64,000 nt of DNA from Blattamonas nauphoetae (taxonomy: Eukaryota; Preaxostyla; Oxymonadida). This document shows positions 42,429 to 54,889 of this stretch, piece by piece; the first letter of the stretch is position 1; the number at the start of each line of letters is the position of its first letter. The position numbers and the translations under genes were made by a program. The notes beneath the pieces were generated by a model. It had not been told where the DNA came from. It saw only the letters and a list, made by a program, of their open reading frames with translations, and searched no databases. The DNA lies in contig JARBJD010000120.1 in the NCBI GenBank assembly GCA_033064195.1, forward strand, positions 62,001 to 126,000, read 5' to 3'.

Positions 42429-45400
42429 ATGTCAACGCTCACCATCCTCAAGAAGATAGAGCAATACGCTCAGCGTAGATGGGACAAGGCGCATACATTC
42501 GAGGATTCTAGGGACACTAATGAACACCAGCCGAAGTTCTTCATCACGACACCGATGCCTTATGCAGATTCATTGATGTCGTTCAACCGAGGATATGTCC
42601 TTGCGATCACTGACATTCACGCCAATTATCAGGCTCTTAAAGGGAAGAACGTGCTATTTTCACTCAATTTCCATTATTCAGGCACATCATTTCCTGTCTG
42701 TGATCATTTTTCATCCTTTTATCTTGAATCTCTCTCATTTCCTTCCTCTTCATTTTATGTCTTTGAAGACGCGAGCCAAGCGCCTACGCCGCGAATTGGA
42801 AGGATCATCCACACCGGCTCCTCGCCTTTTGATGGACTCGATGCCAGCGCACGAAGATAATCCTCGCAAAGCAAGCAAACCCTCTCGAACAGATGTCATG
42901 TCTCACCTACTCACGTGTGATGTCCCTGAATCTGATTTAAAGAAATTCGAGGAACCAAGGCATTGGTTAGAGTACTTCTCAGAAGCTGGCAGGGTTTTCA
43001 TTTTGTCTCGAACTAATCTCTATTATCTCAGAATGATACCAAAAGTCTTGGTGCCAGAGTGAATTGGAATTTCTCTCTGGAAGCTTCCCGCTTCAACAAG
43101 TTTTTTGCTTCCTTTGTCAACTGGACGCTTCGCACTTTGAAGAACGCTAATCTCCTCCGAACTCAGCGGATGCCGGTGATTTGGTCGGAAGTACTGAAAC
43201 AACCATGCCTTGACCATGACAGAGTTGAAGGATTCGAAGCTGTCCCCATCAATTACCTTCTCCTGAAGCACGAACTCCTCACCCTCCCATCTCGTCTCCA
43301 GTTCCTTCATCCATTCGTCTCAAAGTATGGCTCATTGTCACAAGAAGACAATATCCGAATTCTTTCTCAAGAATACGATATTTTCTGTGTTTCTGCCACA
43401 CTCCGCTCAGAATCGCTGATGCGAGAATCGTTTTTGTGGGTCCATCCGAATACCACGTTCTATGGCTTCGAATGTACTCCATGTGATACATCTCTCAAGA
43501 CAAACACCAATACAGTGATGCTTCAACAGAAGAAGCAGATTCTTATCTGCACCGAGCGAGCAGCACGAAATCTGTTCAACCAGAACATACAATATCAAAA
43601 ACTCCAAGATAAGGGACAAACACTTGCTAATTTTTTCTTATTCTCCGTCAAATCCGAGGATCTCGTCAACTGTCTTGTTGCATCACCATTATCACCTTCA
43701 GACGCTCCATCACTCATGTCGCCTCCCATCCCCACCCACATTCCAGACCCAACCGTCCCACCATCCAATTCAATCCTATTCAGTCGTCTCGTCATACCAA
43801 TCGTTCCAGGACAGTTTATTAAACGGGAACGAGGGACAGGATTTGTGGAAGGGTGTATCAGCGACAATGTCGAACAATTATGCACATACCTTCAACTTGT
43901 CAACCACCATCGACTTCCTAAGCCTCGCACCGATATTATCTTCTCCTCAAGTCGTCTTTCTCAGATCGAATATGATTATTGGTTCGCTAATGCCGATGGA
44001 CTCTCTGATGACATGCTGGAACCGTCACTCCTCATATTCTCGCATTTGGGAGAAAAAGCTGTTTCTGAAAGACAACTTGAAACAGAATCGCAGATATCTC
44101 GTCCTGAATCGCCGTCGCAACTCTCAACCTCAGCTCTGATGAATGAGGGTCTCTCGGCTCCCCGAACTGTTCTCACGATGAGCGAGCGAAGAACAATGTA
44201 TAGTGAACATCGGGAATACTTTGTCACTATTGATTCTTTCATTCACGCCTACTTCGCCAAGAAAGTCAAGCAATCAAAAAAACGATTCCGACGAGGAAAG
44301 ATCAAGGAAATTGCTGACCCACCGCCGGATAATGACCACATCGGTTCATCACCTCTCCCTGAAATCCCAGAATCGGATTCCAACGCTGCAAGCGGGTCCC
44401 ACAAATCGCACCATTCGATCATCCAATCTCTCCTCCAGTATCTTCCGAGACTCAATCCACATACCTTGCAAATTCTTAAGGAAGACTTTCTCGAACTGTC
44501 GTACAAGCATGGTGTTGTATCGTCAGGATTGGCTTGTGGCATGACAGTCAAAGAAGCCAGATCATATCTCCCAACATATTTCCTCAAACAATCAAATTTT
44601 GATTCCTATTACGAAGCTAACCATGTCTGCATAAGTGTTGCTGGTGACGAATGCGTTGTCAGACTCAGTGAGGAAAGGAGAATTTGTTATGGAAACGAAG
44701 AATGGAAACAACAAGCCCAGCTCCATCTTCAAGAAATCACAATTAATCCCTCAGCATTGAGAAGTACCTTGCTTCAAAGCTTGACAGAAACCACGGATCG
44801 TGTCTATGGGCACAGAAAAGGCGTCGGATGTGAGATCGCCGCGGACATCGCCGGAACAGTCAAATCAGACAATTCAACCCGCGAAATGTCTCTTCACGGA
44901 GCCTCCGCACCCATTCCACCTCCAATTTATCAACCCACACCACAATTATCTGGTGGATCATCACTCTCCAAAACTCCTTCACCCTTCCATCCCCCCACCG
45001 CTCCCCGTCCCACACTCCTCCCCTCCCACCCCACAACCACCACCCTCCCATCCCCACCATCACCCCCGTCCTCTGTGGAGCCTCTCTTTGTCGAACCTCT
45101 GACTGATGGAGCGATTTATTTCATTCTGTACCCACTCGCCAACATTCTGAAGAATGGGATTTGTGTGGAAGAGCTCGGAGTGGACGGGAGGGAGTGGGAG
45201 ACTGAGAGTGAGGTGTGGAGGAGCGACGACGAAAGGAGGAAGAATGAGATGTCGCAATCCCTCCTTCAACAGATGGACGCAGCAGCCATGCACATCCTCA
45301 CAGAACAAGATGCCCACCACACTCCCGACTTCAAGGAATCTGGTTGGAGGTTGTTCATCGACCCTGAAGAGATGACCGATGCGGTTTGGAACTATCTTTT

Positions 45401-48400
45401 CCGAGACGAGCCACTTCCCCAATCGTTCTGGGACTCCCCTCATCCCAAACTGATTGTAGCGAAGAAGGGCGAACGAGCAGACGTGTGTGGATTGTGTGTG
45501 GCGGGTGTGAAGAAGGAGAGGACAGAGGACGACATGGGATCGATGGGTGTTCGAAGGGGTGGGTTGGGTCCGGATCCTTTCGGTGTGCTCGACAGTCCCT
45601 CGTCCGATCGAAGTCCAAGTCTCCTCGACGAGCCACTTCCTGAATTCCATCCACTTTCGACGAATCCACTTCCTGAACTGCAGCCTGTTCAGCAGATTGG
45701 GTTCAGCGTGGCTCAGCCGACAGACCTGCCTCCAGTTGCTGTCGATATGTTGTCGATCAGCGAATCATCGTCGGAGGATGAGACGAGAGAAGTGATTGTG
45801 GTTGGAGGAGAGGCGAAAATTGGGACAGACGAAGAAGATGGCGAGTTTGAACGGCCGAAGCAGGTCTCCACAGAAGTTCTGAAGCAACGAGCACTTTCAT
45901 CATCCTCTTTCTCACCAGCTTCATCGTTCTCTCCTCGTTCCCTCGCAAGAGACCAGTCCCTCACCACTCTCTCCTCCTCCCTCACCACCCTTGTCAACCA
46001 CTCCCACCTTCCTGTTGTCGTTCTCAAGAAGATGAAGGAGACTCTCGCATATTGGAACAGATGCGACTTACGTGTGATGGGTGACCACCTCCTTCCCAAC
46101 CACGGCGTCTACACTCTCCTCCTCCTCTCCCTCCTCTCCTCGCCTGTCTCCTCTGTCTTCCCTTCTGCCTCGCCTCGCAACAGTTCTCCGCAGAGTTCGG
46201 ATGGTGTCACGGATGTTGCACTGATCTCAAAAGAACAGCTCGCTGCTCATCTTGAGTTGATCAAAACTTACCCTCCGCCTTCGACTGACCTCGACACATC
46301 CGACATCCACAACCATTCGCAGACAGTCTTCTCGTCCACCTCTCTCTCGCCCATCTTCCAATCAACCACCCCGACAGCGTATTCCGCTCAGCCTGCTCTA
46401 ATTGACTCTCCATCCATCACTCCCAATCCGCCAGTCGTTCTCAATCGCTCGCATCTCCTTCTCCAATCGATTCGGTGCCTTCCGGAAATCCTGTTTGAGA
46501 ACCACACGTCAAGAATGAATTCTGGGACGTTCAAACCGTTTCGGAAGGTGATTTCTGAGCTGACAGCGGATGGGATGAGGTTGGGCATGGTGAAGTCGAA
46601 GGCAGCGAAAGTCAAGCATGGATTGGAGCATCGGTTTGTTGAAGCTTTCTCTCTCCTCTTTCTTCTTTCTCATCTTTCTTCTTCACTTTCTCTCACTGTA
46701 TCCCTCCATCTTCATCTCTACTCCCTTTCTCTCTCCCTCTTCTCATTCTTTCCTCGTAATCTCTCCGTTTCAGCCAAGTCAACTTCTCCGAAACAGCAGT
46801 GAACGAAATGAACGACATTCTCGTCCGAGAGCTTGAATGGATGGAAGAGCTCTTCGCCATCGACCCCCGAAGCAGAATCACACGCAAACGCGAAGCCCTC
46901 CTTCGTCAGGTCGGTCGCCAACGTTCCAAAGCAGCCAAACAACGACGAGCCGAAAGTGGAGATGACAGTGTTGGGAAGAAGGGAAGGAAGAGAGGAGTGG
47001 TTGGTGTCACGGAGGAACCGAGTGATGACGAAACAACGACAATCACAACTTCTGCCGATAAACAAGAAGACACCATCCAACCATCAAGAAACTCCCCCAT
47101 GCGAGTCGTTCGTTCCTCTTCCCCAAAATCCCCCACAGCCCCTCCCACGCAGCCTGTCCTGCACTCAATCTCATCCATCAAACCTTCCGACGCCCCATCA
47201 TCCAAAAAATTTCTCTCTCCCACACTCACTCCCACTCTCTCTGAGTTTTCCCAACCATCTCGACACAAGCCAGTCTCCCCTTACCACTCACGCACCAGCC
47301 AAGCTACCAACTCACACTCACTCTCACCGACTCGCCCAATCATCCAGCCAACCCACACAGAAATCCATACCGTCCAATCACTCCAGCAAATGTCGTCCGG
47401 AGAAATTCAAGCCAATAGTTTCTCCGATCCCACATTTGCTTTCTCAGACATCGCCGACAATAACGAGCAATTGTGGAACGAAGGGGTTGAGGAAGTCGTC
47501 AGCCAGACAAGCGATTCTGCGTCTGTCCATTCGACCTCTTTCGCTCGCTACAATCGACCGCTCTCGCCTTCAGGTCCTGCCACTGGGTCGAGTGGATACA
47601 AACACAGACACAGACACTTCTCACAAAGCGCGTCGTTCCACTCGCTCTCGACTCGGTCGGCGTCGAACATGGAATGGGACGATTCGGGATCGATGACCGA
47701 AAGCTCAGACCGCAGTTTCTTGTCGGATTTGTCGAGCGAGTCTGAAGACTCCTTCGATGGTGTGATTACCTTCTTCTTTCGCTGTCTTCCTCTCATTCGT
47801 TACTCTTCTTTCCTTCTTTCGTTTTTCATTCCCTCTCACTCCCTCCTCACTCTCTCCTCTCTCCTCCCATTCTTCTCCCTCCAGGTCCCTTCACAATCTC
47901 GTCCTTCGCTGATACTGTCTTCCGATCGCAGATCAACCAAGCGATCGTCGAAGCTGATCGAGCGTACGAAGAGAAGAAGGAGGATTCTGTGGTTGAGATT
48001 CTGCTGAGCTCTCTCCGCCAAGCCCGTAACGAATACGAACGCCGTTGTGAGATCGAAAAGAAGGAGAGAGAGAAATGGAGAGAACAACATCACGCTGACG
48101 ACCAACACAGAGACACCTCACAAAGCGAATCAGCCTCAATCCACTCCAACCGCCCAAATGACCACAACGACTCTCCGCAAGACTTCAAAATCCGTCAGCG
48201 CTCGCTCTCTCCTTCACACACCCCCTCAACCCGTTCAACCTACTCTTCTCATCGTTCAGCCTGCTCGTCTTCTTACTACACAGTGTCGACTCTGTCATAC
48301 ATCGAAGCGGGGCGACGAAGGAAGCAGAAAAGGTTGCTCGAACGATATGCGGCTGTGTTCGCACATCTCATCTCGCCACTCTGCCCGCATTGGGCAGAGT

Positions 48401-50192
48401 ATGTGTGGGTGAAGGTGATCAGAGGAAGAGCGAATAATGCGAAGAGGAAGGCGAAAGTTGGAGAACAGAAATGGATGGAACGAGAAAGCAAGATTCGGAG
48501 GAGAAAAGTCTACGATCCGAATGCTCGTGACGACGACACAATTTCAGAAGACCTGTCCACTCCCTCCTCAACCGACTTCTCGTCCTCCACATCTCCCACA
48601 CCCGACCACTCCTTCCCTTACACTTCTCACCATCACGATTTCAATCTCCCAACAGGGTTGCGGGGGCTGAGTGTTCGAAAATCCAAATTTCCAATCGCTG
48701 GAATGGTTTCCGGGGAAGCTCTCGAAGCGAATAACTATCTTGGTGAGGTGATCAGGACGATTGCGAAGGAGAAGAACAAGCGGATCAAGGAAGAGGAGGC
48801 CATCTCAAAGGACGAGAAGGTGCGGATGGAAGATGCAATGAAGTTGCTTGCTTTGGCCACGGTAGGCGGGAGAGAGAACAACTCGCCTGGAACGAACAGG
48901 TTCTCGCCTCCTCGCACGTCGCTCGGAAGGATGGACCTGAGCCCATCCATACTCCTCCCAACACCAACAATCGGAAATGGGGAGGGAAGAGTGAAAGTGT
49001 TTGTTTTTTTTTCTTTTTTTGTTGGCTGTCTTATGATTGCTCCTCGATCTTGTTCTGTTCTGTCTTCTTCGATCTCCCTCCATCTCTCCTCTCTTCCTCA
49101 CTCTCTCATCTCATCTCATCTCTCTTCCACTCAGCTCTGGCACTCCCCCACTCGTCGCTCCAACCAAATCTCGGAAGACCCCATCCCCTTCCTTCGGATA
49201 TCGCGCAAGCTCACCTTTCTACCAACTTCTCTCTTCAGCTGCTCCTCAAAACGCCCTCGAATTCTCACCGTCGCTCTACACATCCTCGCAGGAGCAGGCC
49301 TCTGTCCTCCAATCAACCACCCCAACCTCTCCACCTTTCGCTTCACCATCAGGAGCTCTCGGCACACCTGATCGAAGCAAGAAAGGAAAGGAGGATGGGA
49401 CAGTTCGACCAGAATCGGAACAGCGAATGGTTCTTCCCCACAATATGGTGCCTCCAAATGAAGCTTTCGTTTTGTGTGCTGTGGTGTTCTGCCGCACTGA
49501 GCTGAGCACGGGGCAGATTATGCTTCTGCGAGAGTTGTCGCAGGAATGGTCGGATGGGAAGGTGGAGGTGCGGAAGGAGACACTGGAGAATGTGAGCAGA
49601 TGGAGGATTACAGATGGTGTGTCACATCGTTCTATCTTCTTCTTCATCTTATTTCTTTGACCATCTCTCTCTTAATTATCCTTTCATCACTTCTGCCTCT
49701 GCTTCTCTTCACCCCCTCTCTTCCCCAGACCCGATGGAACTCGTTGCCATCCGCCACTTCATCGTCAGCTCGAAAATCCAACGAATCAAACAAGACGAGA
49801 CTCTCTCCGGTGCTCCCGAATCGAGCATGGAATGGGAGGCTTCCACACTCACTGAGAACGAAGGATACATTCTCGCCTCTACGCCTCCTCTCCAACGCCT
49901 GTTCGTCCTCACCCAATCATCACACATCCCTCCCTTCCTCGAAGATTTCACCTCCATCACACGAGACAGCCTCTCTCGACACCGATCTGGACAGGACATG
50001 GGCGGGATGGAACTGAGGCAGAGTCGAGGGCACTTGGACGGTTCTGGGCAGACAGTGATGGGGGCTCAGCATCCGTTCTCGCGCGGGATTCGGGAGTGGG
50101 TCGTTCCAAAGAAGCCGATGGTGGCAGTGATGTATTTGAGGGAGAGTCGAGTGAGGGAGCTAGAGCCGTGTGTGTGGAGGGGAAGGACGTGA
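42429..50192 (+). CDS. Leucyl-tRNA synthetase-like protein with ruined catalytic motifs, 2,379 aa, 7 exons
   Basis: Exons: 42429-42695, 42769-42993, 43032-46633, 46774-47759, 47885-48998, 49135-49616, 49729-50192; all phases agree. Cytosolic LeuRS landmarks appear in order: 'LKGKNVLFSLNFHYSGT', 'HWLEYF', 'CLDHDR', 'CVSATLRSE', 'ILICTERAARNL', 'GDECVVRLSEE', 'EPLTDGAIY', 'EEMTDAVWNYLF', 'DLRVMGDHLLPNH', 'LTADGMRLGM', 'LISPLCPHWAEYVW'. LeuRS charges tRNA-Leu. Here the HIGH site reads SFNR (residues 51-54) and the KMSKS site reads TSRMN (about 1323-1327). The editing-site Asp after 'GTGFVEGCISD' is Gln by my alignment. Ser/Pro-rich insertions double the usual length of about 1,100 aa. Open exons of 3.6, 1.0 and 1.1 kb argue for a living pseudoenzyme. 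Confidence 0.85.
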
Positions 50193-50542
50193 GGAGGGGA
50201 GCAAGCTGATTTCTTCTTTCTTTTCCTATTTTTATTCGATGTAGAGAGTCAGCTTGATTATAAACACTCAAAGTTTTGATATTCACTTCATTATGTTCCT
50301 TCACACGTTGATTTGATTGTGTTCTTCAAACCAAACCCACACTTTTATTCGTCGTGTCACCAAACTCTCCTAGCCACGCAATTTCCAGTGGCTGTACTCT
50401 CATCTAACTTTTTCCAGGAATTTGCTGCACAATTTAGCTTCATCATGTTTCATTTCCTTTTCATTCCACTTCTTCCACTCATCCAATTTGTCCACGTCTT
50501 TTCTCTCTTATACAATTCAGCTTTCTATAAATATTCATTGAT
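50193..50542. other. Intergenic between LeuRS-like and methyltransferase genes
   Basis: CT- and AT-rich with no frame of note. It must hold the 3' end of the LeuRS-like transcript and the promoter of the methyltransferase. I see no terminator or RNA gene. Confidence 0.5.
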
Positions 50543-51620
50543 ATGGATCGTCCAAACATTCCACAACACACGGCAGAGTTGCCTGTTGAAAACAACAAAG
50601 TGAAAACCAGACAATCAGTGACCAATCGAGTCCAAGTCGCAATAGTATGCTCCTCACAGATTTTTTGTTTATCTGCGATGTTCTTTGAACATTTTTCCAT
50701 TTTTCTCGCTCTAGAATACCCTCAAGTGGCGCCAAGTGCATAGCAACGACGAGTTCTTTGAGATCACACTCTCTCCGAACAGACACAGTGCTCCTGTCAA
50801 AATATCAGTCCAACAGATACCTGGCGGGGAGACAAAAGGCTGGGGAACAGCGACCATGGTGTGGGACGCATCCATCTCTCTCGTTCGTTGGTTGGAAATG
50901 ATCGTTCAGGACAAAGATGGACATTTTTCATATTCACCTTCAGAGACCCAGAATGCCGTCACTTCCAGGGGTCCACTTCCGGAGATTCTTCGGCCTGATG
51001 ATTTTCAAGTTGCGGATTCGTTCTCATTCTCGTTCTCAATCGATGAAACAAGTCGCTTCATCGAACTTGGTGCTGGACAGGGATTTTTGGGTATATGCTC
51101 TGCTGTGTTGGGATGTGGCCATTTTCTGTCGACTGATCTGCCTCTTGTTGATCAATTCGTGAAAGACAACATCAGTAGAAACTCTCACCTCATCAGCGAC
51201 TCCAGTGTAACCCACTCTTCATCCACTATGCCTGTCTCGTTTCTACCGTTTGATTGGGCTTCTACAACACTCCCAGACGGCATTGTTCCAGGATATAATC
51301 TCATATTAGTCTGTGAATGCATCTATCACAATGTCCCACACCATCTTGTCCTAAATGCTCTTCTTCTTCTTACACGAGGTTACGGTCGTGATGATTCGAC
51401 CAGGGATCCAGCTTCTGTTGCGAGAGCCTCTCCGGATTGCCCAATACTAATCGTGTATGAGCATCGCAACACTTTTGTCTTCTCAGATTTCATGCATGCG
51501 GCCATGGAGTTCTTTGACATTTTTCAACTTCCACCTGAACAGCAACATCCCTTTTATTACACTTTTGATATCTATTATTTCTGCGCGCGACTCAAGCAAG
51601 AACACAGACCATCTGGATGA
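50543..51620 (+). CDS. METTL21/Methyltransf_16-type protein lysine methyltransferase, 335 aa
   Basis: Two exons, 50543-50644 and 50715-51620, joined by a 70-bp intron with a GTATGC donor. The ATG at 50543 opens exon 1, and no in-frame ATG follows the acceptor soon enough to serve instead. The Rossmann methyltransferase has 'VWDASISL' (residues 83-90), motif I 'ELGAGQGFLGI' (151-161), 'STDLP' after it, 'PFDW' (about 212-215), 'VCECIYH' (about 233-239) and 'YEHR' (282-285). The last is a hallmark of this family, which trimethylates lysines on Hsp70, eEF1A or eEF2. The exact substrate cannot be told. Part of exon 1 and the intron were copied to 40672-40782. Confidence 0.85.
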
Positions 51621-51848
51621 TTGTAAGCTTCTGAAAGGGTGTCGATTTCATTTCAACAAGAGGATAGAAGCTAACTCTCTGCAAAAAGATTAAATGGACC
51701 AGTGTGGTTGTCGTTGTTGCGTCATAATGAGAACTTTACAAATTTCAAAAAAATGAGTGGAAAATCAGGAATTCCTTCCCGAAACATATCCAATCCTCAG
51801 AGAGTGGATGCATACTCGAAAAGAAACGTAAAGTATATGCTTGTTCGT

Positions 51849-54592
51849 TCAGAGCTTCATCAACAATCCAGTTCCCCAAAAGATGGAAATAATCAGAGCA
51901 TAAGAGACAAGAGTGACTGTCCCACCATAAAGAAGGAAGTCCTTGTTTGTCAGGTAGCTTTTTCGATGTGAATCCTCAATAGCATAGCAGCACATGTTGG
52001 GGAAAGAGGCGACAGCAAGAAGCATGGGTGGGGAGATTTCGAGGGCACAGGCCATCATCTATGGGATGAGAAGGAAATAGAACTATTAAAAAATGGGGGA
52101 GAATACGATAAGTCCAGCTTGGGTGTTGGCACCCAAGATAGAACCGACGATCGGAATCAAGACGATGGCAGCGACAGTGTGACTTACAAAAATAGAAACA
52201 AAACCAACAACTGCGCTCAGGATGACCATCTGCACGAAAGAATGCAAGCTCTCGAAGCCACTCCCAAACAATTTCGAGATCAGTTCGAGGAGTCCACTGA
52301 GTTTGATGCTCTCACCGAGTGCGCCTCCACCCATGACGAGGAGGATCATTGTCCAGGGCAGTTCAGCGATGTCCGTCCGAGGAACAAGGTTGAACCCAAA
52401 AGCAATGAAGAACGGGATCAACCCAATGATTCCTTCGTTGCCGAGCCAAGGACAGTAAGGGAGGATAAACCAGAAAACAACAGTAACAAGCGAGAATAGT
52501 GCAACAACAACCTGTTTGAAGGTCAGACACGTGAGTTTGGATGGAGTGAATGGGACAGTTTTGATATCCATCCTGTAGAAGCAGAAAACAAGGAGGTACA
52601 TCAGAAGAGTGGAAACAATGGAGACAGGAAGAGCTGCACCAGTCCTATGAGGATGAAAGAGGAAGAGAGAGGCAGATGAATGATGGTTTTGATCAAACAT
52701 TGTCAGCATACCATTTCGCGAAGCTAAGACTCTTCCCTTCCGGAAGAATATCGTTAATGGCTTCAATCCCAACCAAACTCTGCGGTGATGCGAGGGGAGA
52801 GACCATACCAGCCAGATTCCCGCTCATTGCAATGCTCATCAGAAGACCCTTGCTGAACTTGGAGTCTGCAGGCAATTCCCGCAGAACAGGAAGGATGAGC
52901 GACACGATGAGGACAGTGGAGGAGATGTTGGAGATCACCATTGTCAGGAGGAATTCGAGAACCACAGCAATCAAGATGAACACTGCAGGCTTCCGTGCAA
53001 TCTTAAACCGGAGCAGAGCGTTGGCAATGTAGACGTCAAGCCCACAGTCTTTCATAGCACGAGCGATTGAGAAGCCTCCGATGGCGAGATATGGGGTGGA
53101 CGAAATTGTGGATTGGATCAGAATATTGGCCGACTCTTTGAACGACTTATTCATCAAATTCAGAAAAGTCGCCAGGACAGGAACAGACATGGCTGTTACG
53201 TGTGAAGGAATGGCATCAAAGCCCCACAAAATAGATGCCCAGCAGAGAAGTCCAAGACACCGCATTTCGCGAGCTATGTTGGCTGGCCAGGGGAAGACAC
53301 CCATCACAATGAAGACAACAAGAGCGATAATCACAAAAACCCATTTCACTTTGAAGTAGAGTTTTTTGGGCTCGGCGGATTGATCAGATTTGGCGATGAG
53401 CGCTGTGGATGGTCCGTCTTCCTCCGCGTCTTCGGTGGAATACGTGTCGAGATGATGATCCATCCCGTGGATTACACTGTGGACGCCAGCCATCTGGGCC
53501 TTGTTCTGATATTCGTTAAATTCGCCCAAAATGGTGTTTTTCGTCCAGGAGACTTGAGCGCTGGTTGAGGCTTGGATTTCGTGCATCAGATCCAGTTCGA
53601 GCTGGGTCTGTTCGCTGGTTCTCATTGTTTGGATTGCGAGAGCCGCTGCTTCATCTCCACCGCCGGCAAATCGCCCTCTTGCGAAGGTCTCAACATATGA
53701 TGCATGCAGTGAAGATATCATGTCCGAAACAGAAGGAAACGACCCAAATGTTGACTTTGTGAACTCCATCATTTCGTCGTGTTCCTTCGAGACGTAGCTC
53801 ACCCGTTTCTCGGTTTGTCCAGCCAACAGGGTGTCACCGGTGGTCGGACACCATGAAACAACTTTTAGGAGTTTCTTTAAGATCTTCCGGAAGCCTTCTT
53901 TGTTGATAGTCAGAAAATCTAGAAGTTCGGTCGCGTCAACACTCAAGGCAAGATAATCGCGCTTAATGTCCAACGCCATCCCACGAGACACAGGTGATTG
54001 CGCTATTTTTGTGTCTATGTCGGCAAGTTCACCTTCAAATTCCTGAATAGCTTCCAGCGCGAAGTCTCGAACTTTTTTAACTTCCGCAAAATAGAGCTGT
54101 CTCCATTCTTCGATCCCTCGCTGAAGAAGCTGCTGGTCATTTGAGTCGAGTTTGGAGATGGCTCTGCGTGAAGACGAATATCTCGCTTCAGGGTCATCGG
54201 TGGAATCTGTGGCCTCGTGGTTTGAATCGTTAGAACTATCAACATCGTCAATACTTCCAGTAAATCCAGCATTGATAGTTGGTGACGTTGCAGAAATTGA
54301 GAACATTTCCTGTGATGAGGAACGAGAGAGAATTCTTGTATGAACTTCCTCGTTTTGTGGCTTGAGAAACAGATTATAATTGCGAAGAAGTGTGCGATTT
54401 GTGTTCGACACACCAAGTGGTGTTGCCTTAACTGTCTGAAATCGAGCGTTCAGAAATGGTTTGAAGATTCGCTTGATGGCCTTTTTCAACTTGAAATACT
54501 AGAACGATGACTCGTTGAAAAGCACATGCATCAATATAATAGCTCCTCCATCGTTTGATCGAAAGATAATTGAGTTGTTTACTGAACTTCAT
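51849..54592 (-). CDS. SPX-domain DASS/SLC13-type phosphate transporter (Pho87/90-like), 865 aa, 4 exons
   Basis: Exons on the minus strand: 54592-54530, 54498-52712, 52644-52107, 52058-51849. Exon 1 encodes 'MKFSKQLNYL', the classic SPX start. 'NKEGFRKILKKLLK' completes the inositol-pyrophosphate-sensing SPX domain over roughly residues 1-240. The second half is a DASS-type permease with many membrane segments, including 'GGFSIARAMKDCG', 'VISNISSTV' and 'SHTVAAIVLIPI'. Yeast Pho87, Pho90 and Pho91 share this order and length; they import or release phosphate, with SPX limiting flux. Intron 1 is 31 nt with a GC-AG border; the others are 67 and 48 nt. Confidence 0.88.
54499..54529 (-). other. 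31-nt GC-AG intron in the SPX transporter
   Basis: On the coding strand it runs from GCATGTGC to GTTCTAG. Removing it joins 'SYYID' to 'YFKLKKAIKR', the expected SPX sequence, in phase 0. Reading through meets an in-frame TAG at the acceptor. No GT donor nearby gives the right phase. Confidence 0.75.
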
Positions 54593-54889
54593 TCGGTGAA
54601 GGAGCAAATGGGCGGCAATGTGGAAAATTTTTAAACTTTGGGTTGATCATTGCCTCTTCCTCATTCAATCACAAATCTGGATCAGAAAAGAGTAAACGTG
54701 CATTTGTTCAACTTCGAATCCATGGAGAGCTCACAATCACGTGTTATTCATCGGTTCCCATGTTGTGAGAATGACTCGATCGATTCTCGCAGTGGTAAAT
54801 GAATTCCTGCAAGGTCGCTCTTCCTTTCCGGCGACAATTTGTTATCTTAAATCACTGCAGTACTTTCATTTAATTCTAAATAGCCTCTG

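Noticed and set aside
42429-50192. LeuRS-like region as a decayed pseudogene
   Set aside because: Seven exons keep phase through 7.1 kb of coding sequence with no stop; decay would have broken it. Loss is confined to functional motifs.
50736-51620. Methyltransferase start at the GTG at 50736
   Set aside because: The codon is not ATG, and a good acceptor at 50713-50714 joins an upstream ATG exon in phase.
52693-54489. SPX transporter start at 54489
   Set aside because: That codon is TTG; the SPX signature MKFS lies in an upstream exon at 54592.
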